From Beijerinckiaceae bacterium (GTDB lineage Bacteria > Pseudomonadota > Alphaproteobacteria > Rhizobiales > Beijerinckiaceae), in assembly GCA_947475995.1 (NCBI GenBank), contig CANJNI010000021.1:1-64000 (forward strand): DNA of 64,000 nucleotides, written 5' to 3'. The position numbers and the translations under genes are program-made. Positions 55,715 to 64,000 of the stretch are shown piece after piece. The notes below the pieces were generated by a model that was given only the letters and a program-made list of their open reading frames with translations, was not told the DNA's origin and made no database searches. Every line of letters starts with the position of its first letter. Positions within the stretch are counted from its first letter, which is position 1.

Positions 55715-56125
55715 TTGGACCGTTCGCCGGCCCCGCGCAGGCTTTCGACTGATTTCGTCGGCCAGAGCGGGTTCGGGCCGGACGGCGATTACAGAACCGA
55801 CGGCGCGATCGCCAGCATGCGAATTCCTTGCACCAATATGAAAGCGAAAGGCATCACGATCATCGCCATCGCTTACGACATCGACGATCCGCTCGGCAAA
55901 GACGATCTGAAATTCTGCGCCAGCGACGGGCAGTATTACGGCGAGAAATATTACATCGAGGCGACAGCCGCCACGCTGGCCGGCATGATGACCGCAACCG
56001 CGACCGAGCTCATCAAGGGCAACGGAAAGCGGAAGGGTCAGGTCAAGCTGGTGCGCCAAGCACATGGAGAAGATCGGGCGCTGGCGAGTTGCCGCCAGCC
56101 GCCTCGCTCCGGGGTGTGGGTTTAG
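55715..56125 (+). pseudogene. Remnant of a TadG/VWA-type pilus-assembly protein, C-terminal end
   Basis: About 110 codons from 55787 read YRTDGAIASMRIPCTNMKAK, then GITIIAIAYDIDD, LKFCASDGQYYGEKYYIEAT and AATLAGMMTATATEL. This matches the last third of the von Willebrand-like domain in TadG-type proteins (C.NMK..GI.IYTIA...D, LK.CAS....YY.A.....L...F..I...L). No start, signal, TadE-like helix or first two thirds of the VWA domain is visible, and the sequence upstream (55690-55785) does not continue the domain. It is most simply a decayed 3' fragment; no other tad genes are in the window. The final ~30 codons look random. Confidence 0.5.
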
Positions 56126-56189
56126 GTTCCATAATATAGATTATGCGAATCTTAGATGGCCCGAAACCAGTAGCGCGCGTGCTCCACCC

Positions 56190-57080
56190 TCACGGATGAT
56201 CTGCAAGATTCCGCCTGATCGCATCCGCCCACGGCAGGCTCGATTGGCTTCCGGCTTTCGTGCAGGCCAGCGCTGCTGCGGCTGTGGCGCGCCACATCGC
56301 GCTTTCCAGAGTTGCGCCTGCGTCGAGAGCCGCCGCCAGTACGCCGACGTAGCAATCACCGGCTGCGGTCGTATCGACCGGCGTGATGGGCCGCGCCGGG
56401 ACGAAAATCCGGCTATCTGCGGTGGCGGCCTCAGATCCTTCGGCGCCAAGCGTGCGAATGATGTCGACGCCCAGCACGGCGCGCAGTGCGTCGGCCGAAG
56501 CCCCGCAACTGAGCCAGGCCCCCAGGGCTTCCGCCTCGTCCTCATTGACCACGATGAGACCGCAAAGGCGCAGCACGTCGGTCGCAATCCTCCGCGCCGG
56601 CGCGAGGTTGAGAATCGTTCGCTTGCCGGCCAAATTGGCGCGGCGGATGACGGCTTCGATTTCCTCCGCGCGATTTTCCATCTGCAGGACGATGATGTTG
56701 GCGCGCGCCAGCAATGCATCGCTGATCTGGCTTGCGCAGGCCTGTTCGTTGGCGCCGAGCGCCACGGCGATCATGTTGCGGCCGTGCGCGTCGGTCAGCA
56801 CGGACGCCGTGCCGGTCGGGGCTTCCACCGCCGCCACATGGGCCAGATCGACGCCGGCGTCCTGCAGATTGACCAGCGCCACATCGGCCAGCGGATCGCG
56901 CCCGACAGCGCCGACCATCACGACGCTTGCGCCATCGCGCGCTGCAGCGACGGCCTGATTGGCTCCCTTGCCGCCGGCCTCTATGGTTAATTTGCGCGCC
57001 AGCAGGGTCTGTCCCGGCATCGGGAGTTCATCCAGCGCGAAGATCAGGTCTGCGTTCAGCGAACCGAAGACGACAATCAT
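56190..57080 (-). CDS. rbsK: Ribokinase (PfkB family)
   Basis: 296 residues. PfkB-type sugar kinase: VFGSLNADLIFALDELPMPG, the ribokinase signature GGKGANQAVAAARDGA, VGAVGRDPLA, and the C-terminal catalytic motif DTTAAGDCYVGVLAAALDAG (usual form DTTGAGD; here Gly is Ala, with the catalytic Asp kept). Phosphorylates ribose most likely; another furanose is possible because no ribose transport genes are nearby. It lies 9 bp after the MBL hydrolase gene on the same strand. Confidence 0.85.
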   Translation of the reverse strand: MIVVFGSLNADLIFALDELPMPGQTLLARKLTIEAGGKGANQAVAAARDGASVVMVGAVGRDPLADVALVNLQDAGVDLAHVAAVEAPTGTASVLTDAHGRNMIAVALGANEQACASQISDALLARANIIVLQMENRAEEIEAVIRRANLAGKRTILNLAPARRIATDVLRLCGLIVVNEDEAEALGAWLSCGASADALRAVLGVDIIRTLGAEGSEAATADSRIFVPARPITPVDTTAAGDCYVGVLAAALDAGATLESAMWRATAAAALACTKAGSQSSLPWADAIRRNLADHP

Positions 57081-57089
57081 CCCTGCCCC

Positions 57090-57887
57090 TCAGGCCTTGA
57101 GAACCATGCCATCGTAGGCGGGCTCGACATTGCGGGGCAATTCGCGACGCAATGTTTCATAATCGAGATCGGTATGCAGGTTGGTCAGCACGGCATGTTT
57201 GGGACGCAGCCTTTCGATCCATTCCAGCGTTTCGCGCAGCGAGAAATGGCTGGGATGGCTCGTGTAGCGCAAGGCGTCGATGATCCACAGATCGAGCCCT
57301 TCGAGCGCCCCGATGCTTTCGGGCGGAATGCCATTGACGTCGGGGCAATAGGCCACGTCGCCGAAGCGGAAACCCAGCGCGTCGATTTCGCCATGTTCGA
57401 GCCGGAACGGCAGCGCCTCGACAGGCCCGCCCGGACCGGCAATCGAGATGCCTTCGAGCGGGGTCACCCGCCGGGTCTGCATCAACGGCGGGTATGAACT
57501 GCCGGGCGGCGTCCTGAAGATGTAGTCGAACTTCTCATGCACGCCCTGCGCGGTCGGCTCGTCCATATAGACGTCGATCAGGCGCTTCATCTTGAGCACC
57601 AGCGGGCGCACGTCGTCTATGCCGTGCGTGTGGTCGGCGTGGTTGTGGGTCAGCAGAACCGCGTCCAGACGATTGGTCCCCGCATCCAGTAATTGTTCGC
57701 GCAGGTCCGGACCCGTATCGAACAGAACCGTTGTGGCCTCGGCGGATTCCATGCGCCGTTCTACCAGAATGGAGCAACGACGGCGGCGATTTTTCGGATT
57801 GGCCGGATCGCACGCGCCCCAGCCCTGCGCGACGCGCGGCACGCCGCCTGACGATCCGCAGCCAAGGATGCGGATCGAGAGACTCAC
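57090..57887 (-). CDS. PhnP-like MBL-fold metallohydrolase
   Basis: 265 residues. Metallo-beta-lactamase fold phosphodiesterase-like protein: ILGCGSSGGVPRVAQGWG, ACDPANPKNRRRRCSILVE, the metal motif LLTHNHADHTHGIDDVRPLV, PLEGISIAGPGGPVEALPF, LEHG, and HAVLTNLHTDLDYETL. This family includes PhnP and cyclic-phosphate hydrolases and usually follows tatD in alphaproteobacteria, as here (4-bp overlap). Exact substrate unknown. Confidence 0.88.
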   Translation of the reverse strand: MSLSIRILGCGSSGGVPRVAQGWGACDPANPKNRRRRCSILVERRMESAEATTVLFDTGPDLREQLLDAGTNRLDAVLLTHNHADHTHGIDDVRPLVLKMKRLIDVYMDEPTAQGVHEKFDYIFRTPPGSSYPPLMQTRRVTPLEGISIAGPGGPVEALPFRLEHGEIDALGFRFGDVAYCPDVNGIPPESIGALEGLDLWIIDALRYTSHPSHFSLRETLEWIERLRPKHAVLTNLHTDLDYETLRRELPRNVEPAYDGMVLKA

Positions 57888-58684
57888 GCGGCCGCCGGAA
57901 TGTTCGAGGGCGCAGGCATTTTGGAGAAGAGCCGCAGCGCGTTTTGCGTGGTGATGCGCGCCATGTCGTCGGCGGGCTTGCCCTTGGCTTCCGCAAGCAC
58001 CCGCAATGTATCAGCCGCGAAGGCCGGTTCGTTGCGCTTGCCGCGATGCGGCACGGGCGCGAGGAAAGGCGCGTCGGTTTCGACGATCAGACGTTCATCG
58101 GGAATATCGCGCACGAGATCGCGAAGCTCCTGCGAATTCTTGAAGGTCAGCACGCCCGAAAACGACACGGTGAGGCCGAGTTCGAGGCCCGTCATGGCGA
58201 GGCCGCGCGAGGACGTGAAACAATGGAGCAGGGCGCGAAAAGCCCCCTTCCCCATTTCGTCCTTCAGGATCGCGGCCATGTCGTCATCTGCATCGCGCGA
58301 ATGAATCACCAGCGGCAGGTCTGTGATGCGCGCCGCCGCAATGTGTCGGCGGAATACTGTCGCGGCAATGTCGCGCGGGCTCTTGTCGTAATGATAGTCG
58401 AGCCCCGCCTCGCCGATCGCAATGCAGCGCGGATGAGCGGCCAGTTCGCACAGACGTTCGACGGAAATGTCCGGCTCTTCATGGGCGCGATGCGGATGCG
58501 TGCCGACCGTGAACCAGACATTGTCGAAACGCTCTGCGATCACCCGGTAGGAATCGTAACGAGCGACGTGCGTCGAGATGGTGATCATCCGCTCCACGCC
58601 CGCAGCCTGCGCGCGCGCCACGACAGCGTCGAGTTCTGACGCAAAGTCCGGAAAGTCCAGATGGCAGTGGGTGTCGATGATCAT
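57884..58684 (-). CDS. tatD: TatD-family metal-dependent deoxyribonuclease
   Basis: 266 residues. TIM-barrel metallohydrolase: [14 protein letters not shown] (HxH metal site), [85 protein letters not shown]. TatD proteins are 3'-5' exonucleases in DNA repair or tRNA quality control. ATGA overlaps connect it to metG upstream and to the MBL gene downstream, the classical metG-tatD-MBL order. Confidence 0.95.
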   Translation of the reverse strand: MIIDTHCHLDFPDFASELDAVVARAQAAGVERMITISTHVARYDSYRVIAERFDNVWFTVGTHPHRAHEEPDISVERLCELAAHPRCIAIGEAGLDYHYDKSPRDIAATVFRRHIAAARITDLPLVIHSRDADDDMAAILKDEMGKGAFRALLHCFTSSRGLAMTGLELGLTVSFSGVLTFKNSQELRDLVRDIPDERLIVETDAPFLAPVPHRGKRNEPAFAADTLRVLAEAKGKPADDMARITTQNALRLFSKMPAPSNIPAAA

Positions 58685-60252
58685 TTCTGTTTCGGCGGCT
58701 TTCCGGTTTCGCCCGGCTCAAGATAACGTGGAAAGATCGGCGCGGGCGCGGGCAGCGGCGCACCGGACGCAAGACGATGCGCGGAACCAACGTGCGCAAA
58801 ATCGCTGTGTTCCGGCGCAACGCCCAGAAGATCGAGCAGCTTTGCGGCGGCTGCCGGAATGACCGGCTGCGTCACGATGGCGATGTTGCGCAGCACTTCC
58901 GCCGTCACATAAAGCACAGTCGCCATGCGGGCAGGATCGGTCTTGGCCTGCTTCCACGGCTCCTCGGCTGCGAAATAGCGATTGGCGTCCGCCACCACAC
59001 GCCAGATTTCGGCCAGCATCAGGTGCAGCGCAAAGTCCTGCATGTGTTCGCGTGACTTGTCGGCCAGCGTATGCGCCTGCGCCAAAATCGTCGTGTCGGC
59101 CTCGGTAAGAACGCCGCAATCGGGAACGGAAGCCGCGCAATTCTTGCCGATCATCGAGAGAGAACGCTGCGCCAGATTTCCGAGGTCGTTCGCGAGGTCC
59201 GCGTTGATGCGCGCCACGATTCCTTCGTGCGAATAATTGCCGTCCTGACCGAACGGCACCTCGCGCAGGAAGAAATAGCGCAACTGGTCGACGCCGTAAT
59301 GCGATGCAAGCGTGAACGGGTCGATCACATTGCCGACCGACTTCGACATTTTCTCGCCGCGGTTGAACAGAAATCCGTGCACCACGATCTGCTTCGGCAA
59401 CGCGATCCTGGCGGCCATCAGAAACGCGGGCCAGTAGATCGCGTGGAAGCGCGTAATGTCCTTGCCGATCACATGGGCGTTGCACGGCCAGTATTTTCCG
59501 CGCGGGCCGCTCATGTCCGGGTAGCCGGTCGCTGTGAGATAATTCGTCAGCGCATCGACCCACACATACATGACGTGTTTGGGATCGCCTGGTACCGGTA
59601 CGCCCCAGTTGAAGGTGGTGCGGCTGATCGACAGATCCGCGAGACCACGCTTCACGAAAGCCACGATCTCGTTGCGGTATTTATCCGGCGTGATGAAGTC
59701 CGGGTTCGCCTCATAGTGCGCGAGCAGCTTGTCGCCGTAGGCGGACAGCTTGAAGAAATAGCTTTCTTCCTCGACCCATTCGACGGGCGTCCCGGTCGGC
59801 GCCGTGAAGCTGCCGTCGGGGTTTTTGGTCAATTCGCCTTCGTCGTAATAAGCCTCGTCGCGCACCGAGTACCAGCCGGAATATTTCGACAGGTAGATGT
59901 CGCCGTTCGCGTTCATCTGCTCCCAGATGGCAGTCGAGGCGGCGTAGTGGCGCGGCTGCGTGGTGCGGACGATATCGTCGGCCTTCGCGTTCAGCGCTTC
60001 GCCCATCTGCTCGAACATGGCGGCGGTGCGGTCGGCGAGCTGCTGAGCCGTAATGCCTTCGCGGGCAGCCGTCTGCTGCATCTTCTGGCCGTGCTCGTCC
60101 ATGCCGGTGACGAACAGCACGTCATGGCCGTCGAGCCGCTTGAAGCGCGCAATGGCGTCGGTGGCGATGCGCTCGTAGGCGTGGCCGATATGCGGCGCGC
60201 CATTGGCGTAGGGGATCGCGGTCGTGATGTAGAATGTGGGGCGCGAAGCCAT
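58681..60252 (-). CDS. metG: Methionyl-tRNA synthetase
   Basis: 523 residues. Class I synthetase: [20 protein letters not shown] (HIGH), [35 protein letters not shown], and [13 protein letters not shown] (KMSKS). The zinc knuckle is of the short type without the CxxC pairs of the E. coli enzyme, and the C-terminal dimerisation (Trbp111) domain is absent, so this is the compact alphaproteobacterial form. It overlaps tatD by 4 bp and lies 15 bp after holB. Confidence 0.97.
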   Translation of the reverse strand: MASRPTFYITTAIPYANGAPHIGHAYERIATDAIARFKRLDGHDVLFVTGMDEHGQKMQQTAAREGITAQQLADRTAAMFEQMGEALNAKADDIVRTTQPRHYAASTAIWEQMNANGDIYLSKYSGWYSVRDEAYYDEGELTKNPDGSFTAPTGTPVEWVEEESYFFKLSAYGDKLLAHYEANPDFITPDKYRNEIVAFVKRGLADLSISRTTFNWGVPVPGDPKHVMYVWVDALTNYLTATGYPDMSGPRGKYWPCNAHVIGKDITRFHAIYWPAFLMAARIALPKQIVVHGFLFNRGEKMSKSVGNVIDPFTLASHYGVDQLRYFFLREVPFGQDGNYSHEGIVARINADLANDLGNLAQRSLSMIGKNCAASVPDCGVLTEADTTILAQAHTLADKSREHMQDFALHLMLAEIWRVVADANRYFAAEEPWKQAKTDPARMATVLYVTAEVLRNIAIVTQPVIPAAAAKLLDLLGVAPEHSDFAHVGSAHRLASGAPLPAPAPIFPRYLEPGETGKPPKQK

Positions 60253-60267
60253 CAGTTATCCGGTTCT

Positions 60268-61353
60268 TCAGTGACCGGCAGCTTCGGAAAGGTTCGAGAA
60301 AATCGACAAGATCAGAGGTCGCCGGTCGAGATTCAGCGCCTCCGTTTCACGCGCCGCCGTGGCGATCTTTTCCCATACCTCAGCATAGCGTGCAAGGTCG
60401 CGCACGTTCCCCGCGCGCGCGTCCTCGCGCACGCGGCGGTCGATCCAGTCGTAGATTCCCGCCAGAGCCGCCTCGAAATCCTCCGTCTTTTCACGGCTGG
60501 CCAGGCCGTCGGCCAGTTCATGCACCTTCAGCCAGTCTACCTGCGGCAGACGCGATACCAGCGCCTCGATCCGGGCCGTGAGGGCAAGGCCGCTGCCGGT
60601 GAGCAGGCGCAGCGCATCGCGCACCGATCCCCCTGCCCTCTGGGCCGCTTCCGCGATGGAGCGCTCGTCATGATCGCCCCAGACGTCGTCGAGCGTTCGC
60701 AGCACCGCGACGACGTTCTGGTCGGACAAGGGCTCCAGATTGAGCATGCGGCTGCGCGAGCGGATCGTCGGAATGATCTGGCCGGGCCGGTGCGAGACGA
60801 ACATGAAAAGACAGCGCGGCGGCGGCTCCTCGATCAGCTTCAGCATCGCATTGGCGGCGTTGCGGTTGAGATCGTCAGCCGGGTCGATGATGCAGACGCG
60901 CCAGCCGCCCTCGGCCGCCGCGTGGTGGAACATGTCCAGCGCGCGCCGCACGTCATCCACGCGGATCTCGGTGAAATGTTTGGGTGGCTTCGCCTTCTCG
61001 TTCCACTCGCGCCGCAACAGGAAAAGATCGCCGTGCGAAAGGGCTTCGATCCGGTGGGCGACCGGATGTTCCCGGCTCACCGACAGGTCTCGGGCCGCCT
61101 GTACGGCAGGCGCGTTCGGGTCGGGATTTGCAAACAGGAAACGCGCGACCCGCCACGCCAGCGTCGCCTTCCCGATGCCTTCGCGGCCGCCGATGATCCA
61201 CGATTGAGGCAGGCGATTATCGCGGTAGGCGGTCAGAAACTCCTGTTCCGCAGATGGGTGGCCAATGAAGCTGTATGTCTCGCGTGGATGCGGCGCATCT
61301 TCAAACCGGTCGCTTTCGGGCGGCGCTTCCTCGATGGCGCGGGGCTTCTTCAC
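60268..61353 (-). CDS. holB: DNA polymerase III delta-prime subunit
   Basis: 361 residues. Clamp-loader subunit: WIIGGREGIGKATLAWRVAR (degenerate P-loop typical of delta-prime), IRVDDVRRALDMFHHAAAEG, VCIIDPADDLNRNAANAML, KLIEEPPPRCLFMFVSHRPG, and RSRCRML-type segment TIRSRSRMLNLEPL. Its place between tmk and metG is conserved in alphaproteobacteria; overlaps tmk by 4 bp. Confidence 0.94.
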   Translation of the reverse strand: MKKPRAIEEAPPESDRFEDAPHPRETYSFIGHPSAEQEFLTAYRDNRLPQSWIIGGREGIGKATLAWRVARFLFANPDPNAPAVQAARDLSVSREHPVAHRIEALSHGDLFLLRREWNEKAKPPKHFTEIRVDDVRRALDMFHHAAAEGGWRVCIIDPADDLNRNAANAMLKLIEEPPPRCLFMFVSHRPGQIIPTIRSRSRMLNLEPLSDQNVVAVLRTLDDVWGDHDERSIAEAAQRAGGSVRDALRLLTGSGLALTARIEALVSRLPQVDWLKVHELADGLASREKTEDFEAALAGIYDWIDRRVREDARAGNVRDLARYAEVWEKIATAARETEALNLDRRPLILSIFSNLSEAAGH

Positions 61354-62093
61354 GAAACCTCCGGGGTGCGCCGGCTCGATGCGAGCGGGATGACGTTGGA
61401 GGGGAGACCGCGCGCCGGCTGAAGGGCTGATTTCAGCCGCGGCTCAACGATGGCCCAGATGGCTTCCGACACATCCTCGGGCGACCGGCGCGCATCAATG
61501 ACCATGCAGCGATCCGGCTCTGCCGCAGCAATATCGAGGAATGTCTGCCGGAGGCCCTGATGGAATGCGAGATTTTCCGCCTCGAAACGGTCTACCGGTC
61601 CGTCCGTGCGGCGTCGGTTGGCGCGATCAAGCCCTTCATCGGCCGGCAGATCGAGAACCAGCGTCAGATCCGGCCTCGTGGGGCCGACCGTGACGGCTTC
61701 CAGCGTGAGAATGAGTCGTGGATCGAGATTGCCGAGCGCGCCCTGATAGGCGCGAGTCGAATCCGCAAAGCGATCGCAGATGACTACTGCGCCTTGCGCG
61801 AGCGCGGGCCTGATCGTCTTGTCGAGATGGTCGATGCGGGCCGCCGAGAAGACAATCGCCTCCGCAGCAGGACCCAGAGGCGCGACTGCGCCCGAAAGCA
61901 GGACGTCGCGCAGGCGTTCGGCGCCGGGCGATCCGCCTGGTTCACGGGTCAGCAGCGTGTCGTAGCCGAGGCCCGCGAGGCGATTGCTCAGGATGCGCGC
62001 CTGCGTGGACTTGCCGCCGCCCTCGCCGCCTTCCAGCGTGATGAAATAGCCGTGCCGGCCGGGCTCGCGCGACGGCCCTGAAGCTTGCATCAT
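61350..62093 (-). CDS. tmk: Thymidylate kinase
   Basis: 247 residues. dTMP kinase: FITLEGGEGGGKSTQARIL (P-loop), LTREPGGSPGAERLRDVLL (DR/REPGG substrate site), VICDRFADSTRAYQGAL, DLTLVLDLPADEGLDRANRR with the lid region RRRTDGPVDRFE. A ~25-residue tail beyond the usual end. The first ATG (62093) overlaps the dac stop as ATGA; the second codon is also ATG. Confidence 0.96.
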   Translation of the reverse strand: MMQASGPSREPGRHGYFITLEGGEGGGKSTQARILSNRLAGLGYDTLLTREPGGSPGAERLRDVLLSGAVAPLGPAAEAIVFSAARIDHLDKTIRPALAQGAVVICDRFADSTRAYQGALGNLDPRLILTLEAVTVGPTRPDLTLVLDLPADEGLDRANRRRTDGPVDRFEAENLAFHQGLRQTFLDIAAAEPDRCMVIDARRSPEDVSEAIWAIVEPRLKSALQPARGLPSNVIPLASSRRTPEVS

Positions 62094-63265
62094 TTCTTCA
62101 GCACATAGGTGCGGAACAGGCCGACTCCGAGTTCCATGCCGGCGTCCATGGCGCGCTGGGTGAGCGATCCGGCGGGCACTGTCTCTGCGGCCTTCAGCGG
62201 CAGATCGAGCGCCAGAACATTGCCGCGAAACACCTTGAGCCGGGCGACTTCCGCGCCTTCCTCGACGGGGGCGGCGAGCGGTCCCTGATAGACGATGCGT
62301 CCGGTCATGCGCTCGCCGCTGCCGCGCGGAACGAGGAGCTTGACCGCGCCCGCGGCGACCAGCGGAACTTCTCCCTTCGCGCCGCCGTAGACTTTCGCCG
62401 TCCCGACTGTCTCGCCCGGAGCGAAGATCGACCGCGCCTCGAAGGACCGGAAGCCCCAGGACAAAATCTTGCGCGCCTCGGCGGCGCGGTCGCGGGCGGT
62501 CTTCAGGCCGTTGATCGCCAGAACCAGACGCTGGCCATTATCGACGGCCGAGCCGACAAGGCCAAAGCCTGCATCCTCGATGTTGCCGGTCTTCAGCCCG
62601 TCCGCACCGATGTCCATCGTCAGCAATGGATTGCGGTTCTGCTGGCGGATCTTGTTCCAGGTGAACTCCTTTTCACCGAAATATTTGTAGAGGTCCGGAT
62701 AGGTCTTGATGATGTGGACGGACAACATCGCCATCTCGCGCATCGTCACCTTCTGCTCGGGATCGAACTTGCCCCAGGCGTTGCGGAAGGTGAGCTTTTC
62801 GAAGCCCAGTTGCCGGGCCCGGTTTGTCATCCGGTTCGCAAACGCTTCCTCGGTTCCGGCGATTCCTTCGGCCAGCACGATCGCGGCGTCATTGCCGGAC
62901 TGGATGACCAGACCGCGAATCAGGTCCTCGATGCGGATCTTGCTGTTCAGTTGCGCAAACATGCTCGAGCCGCCGGCGCTCGCGCCCCCGCGCCGCCAGG
63001 CGTTTTCCGACACGATGAAGGTGTCGTCGAGACTCAGCCGACCCTGCCGGATCTCGTTGAAGACGACTTCGGCCGTCATGATCTTGGCAAGAGACGCCGG
63101 CGACGTCAGTTGATCGGCAGCCTTTTCGAACAGAACGCTACCGGTCTCGGCGTCCACCAGAATGGCGTAGGGCGCTATGGTGGTGAAGGTCTGCGCGCGC
63201 GCAGGCGCCTGCGCCAAGGCGCATCCGGCCACCATCAACAGGATCGTCAGGAGACGTTGCAGCAA
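62090..63265 (-). CDS. D-alanyl-D-alanine carboxypeptidase (PBP5/DacC type)
   Basis: 391 residues. Signal peptide MLQRLLTILLMVAGCALAQA, then PARAQTF. Class C penicillin-binding-protein fold: SxxK in SPASLAKIMTAEV (Ser58, Lys61), SGN in GLVIQSGNDAAIVLAEGI, KTG in GADGLKTGNIEDAGFGLVGS, then a C-terminal beta domain and an amphipathic end (GMELGVGLFRTYVLKK) that anchors to the membrane. Trims the pentapeptide of peptidoglycan in the periplasm. Its position behind rlpA and before tmk is standard. Confidence 0.95.
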   Translation of the reverse strand: MLQRLLTILLMVAGCALAQAPARAQTFTTIAPYAILVDAETGSVLFEKAADQLTSPASLAKIMTAEVVFNEIRQGRLSLDDTFIVSENAWRRGGASAGGSSMFAQLNSKIRIEDLIRGLVIQSGNDAAIVLAEGIAGTEEAFANRMTNRARQLGFEKLTFRNAWGKFDPEQKVTMREMAMLSVHIIKTYPDLYKYFGEKEFTWNKIRQQNRNPLLTMDIGADGLKTGNIEDAGFGLVGSAVDNGQRLVLAINGLKTARDRAAEARKILSWGFRSFEARSIFAPGETVGTAKVYGGAKGEVPLVAAGAVKLLVPRGSGERMTGRIVYQGPLAAPVEEGAEVARLKVFRGNVLALDLPLKAAETVPAGSLTQRAMDAGMELGVGLFRTYVLKK

Positions 63266-63338
63266 GAAAGCCGACCTTTAGCCACGCGCCAATAGGTCAA
63301 ATCTGCACAGCAGGGGCGGCAAATCAATGGCGCATCGT

Positions 63339-63359
63339 CAACACGCACAGCGTGTTGAT
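63339..63359. terminator. Hairpin after rlpA
   Basis: TCAACACGC (63339-63347), loop aca, GCGTGTTGA (63351-63359): a perfect 9-bp stem between the rlpA stop and the dac start. No T run follows, so it may be a processing or weak termination site, or an operator. Confidence 0.4.
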
Positions 63360-63370
63360 GGGAATGCGGA

Positions 63371-64000
63371 TCAGGGCCGCTTCAAACGGCGGCTGGATTC
63401 GAGACGATCCACGGCGTCGAAGGCGTGTTCCTTCTGGAGTTTTGCGGCGATAGCGTCCTGACGCGGCGCGTAGAACGTCGCAAACGCCTGCCGCAGTCGC
63501 GGCTGGGGCGCGCCGATCGGAACGCCGGCGCCGGGGATTGTCCCCAGATCAAACGGTCGCGAGGGCGGCACGGGCGCATTGGAGGGCATTGCGGCCGGCC
63601 GCAGGGCCACGGCCTGAATCGCGGGCGCAGCAGGCGCCTGATTTTGGGCTTGGACTTGCGCTTGGGCCGGAGGCGGAGAAAAAGCCTGATTGATCGGCGG
63701 CGGGGGTGACGCCGGGACCGATGTGGTCTGCGCCTGCGCGATCCGTTGCAGGAAATTCGGCTGCTGGTTCTCGGCCACCATCACAGGCGAGCCGCCGGGC
63801 AGTCCATCGAGCGTGGCCGGCCGTCCGTAAGTCCGCAGGCTGGCGAGCAGTTTTACGTCATCCGATCCGGCGAGACCTGCCGGGCCCAGATACTCCACCT
63901 TCACGCTGGCTGTTCCCATGCGCTTGTAATCGAGCGCGTCCGCAGCGCGGCTGGAAAGATCCATGACCCGGCCGCCGTGATAAGGGCCGCGATCGTTGAC
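63371..64000 (-). CDS. rlpA: RlpA-like septal ring lytic transglycosylase, C-terminal part
   Basis: 210 codons are visible; the gene continues beyond the right edge. It begins in the double-psi beta-barrel domain with VNDRGPYHGGRVMDLSSRAA, then LDYKRMGTASVKVEYLGPAG, which is diagnostic for RlpA. A long Pro/Ala/Gln-rich low-complexity tail follows (SPPPAQAQVQAQNQAPAAPA and similar) and the protein ends in a basic segment without an obvious SPOR domain. RlpA proteins cleave denuded peptidoglycan strands at the septum; in alphaproteobacteria many are lipoproteins. The N-terminus is not in the window. Confidence 0.88.
   Translation of the reverse strand, partial: VNDRGPYHGGRVMDLSSRAADALDYKRMGTASVKVEYLGPAGLAGSDDVKLLASLRTYGRPATLDGLPGGSPVMVAENQQPNFLQRIAQAQTTSVPASPPPPINQAFSPPPAQAQVQAQNQAPAAPAIQAVALRPAAMPSNAPVPPSRPFDLGTIPGAGVPIGAPQPRLRQAFATFYAPRQDAIAAKLQKEHAFDAVDRLESSRRLKRP

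Noticed and set aside
59071-61422. A 783-codon open frame on the plus strand
   Set aside because: It is antisense to metG and holB, both unambiguous; the translation is Arg/His/Ala-rich noise.

Overview
The window reads as a chromosomal segment of a GC-rich alphaproteobacterium of the order Hyphomicrobiales (Rhizobiales). The support is the block dusB-ntrB-ntrC-ntrY-ntrX-hfq-hflX-mazG, the fused ispDF gene, a PDH cluster with lipoyl domains on both PdhB and PdhC plus a DUF5076 gene, a BA14K-family protein, and two dispersed palindromic repeat families of the type seen in this order. The genus cannot be fixed from the sequence. No rRNA, tRNA or CRISPR array was seen.

Layout. 1-700: a fragment of an IS256-type transposase abuts a CPBP protease gene that it truncates, with a perfect 23-bp inverted repeat at the junction. 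0.8-9.6 kb: small housekeeping genes (YffB-like ArsC family, a hidden DUF2256 zinc-ribbon gene, DUF72), then a complete SUF operon (IscS-like desulfurase, sufB, sufC, sufD, sufS, sufT, sufA) with a TfoX-domain gene behind it. 9.6-23.4 kb: an accessory-rich stretch with secreted proteins, several alpha/beta hydrolases, an orphan substrate-binding protein, kdsA, queF, a UdgX-type uracil-DNA glycosylase and a MetE-like/NTF2-like pair. 23.6-36.9 kb: central metabolism (eno, ftsB, pdhA, pdhB, pdhC, lpd, lipA). The PDH operon carries three extra AT-richer genes, one before lpd and two after it. 37-43.4 kb: thioredoxin-like, RatA/COQ10-like, two transporter-type binding proteins, a CelD-type acetyltransferase, pncC/cinA and ispDF. 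43.4-54.6 kb: dusB, the two nitrogen two-component systems NtrBC and NtrYX, hfq, hflX, mazG. 54.7-56.1 kb: a double cold-shock-domain gene and a remnant that looks like the end of a TadG/VWA protein. 56.2-64 kb: a minus-strand run rlpA (partial), dac, tmk, holB, metG, tatD, a PhnP-like MBL hydrolase and ribokinase, mostly joined by 4-bp overlaps.

How the genes connect. The SUF operon builds Fe-S clusters; LipA in this window is a clear client, and LipA in turn makes the lipoyl cofactor carried by PdhB and PdhC, so Fe-S assembly, lipoylation and pyruvate oxidation sit within 30 kb. Enolase supplies the step before pyruvate. NtrBC/NtrYX, Hfq and HflX form the usual nitrogen and post-transcriptional control block.

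No wholly new multi-gene system is evident. The best leads are the foreign genes embedded in the PDH operon with stop-start or 4-bp-overlap junctions, the UdgX-type glycosylase with its KRIH loop, the tandem hydrolase with non-serine nucleophile positions, and the palindromic transposase/protease junction at the left edge.
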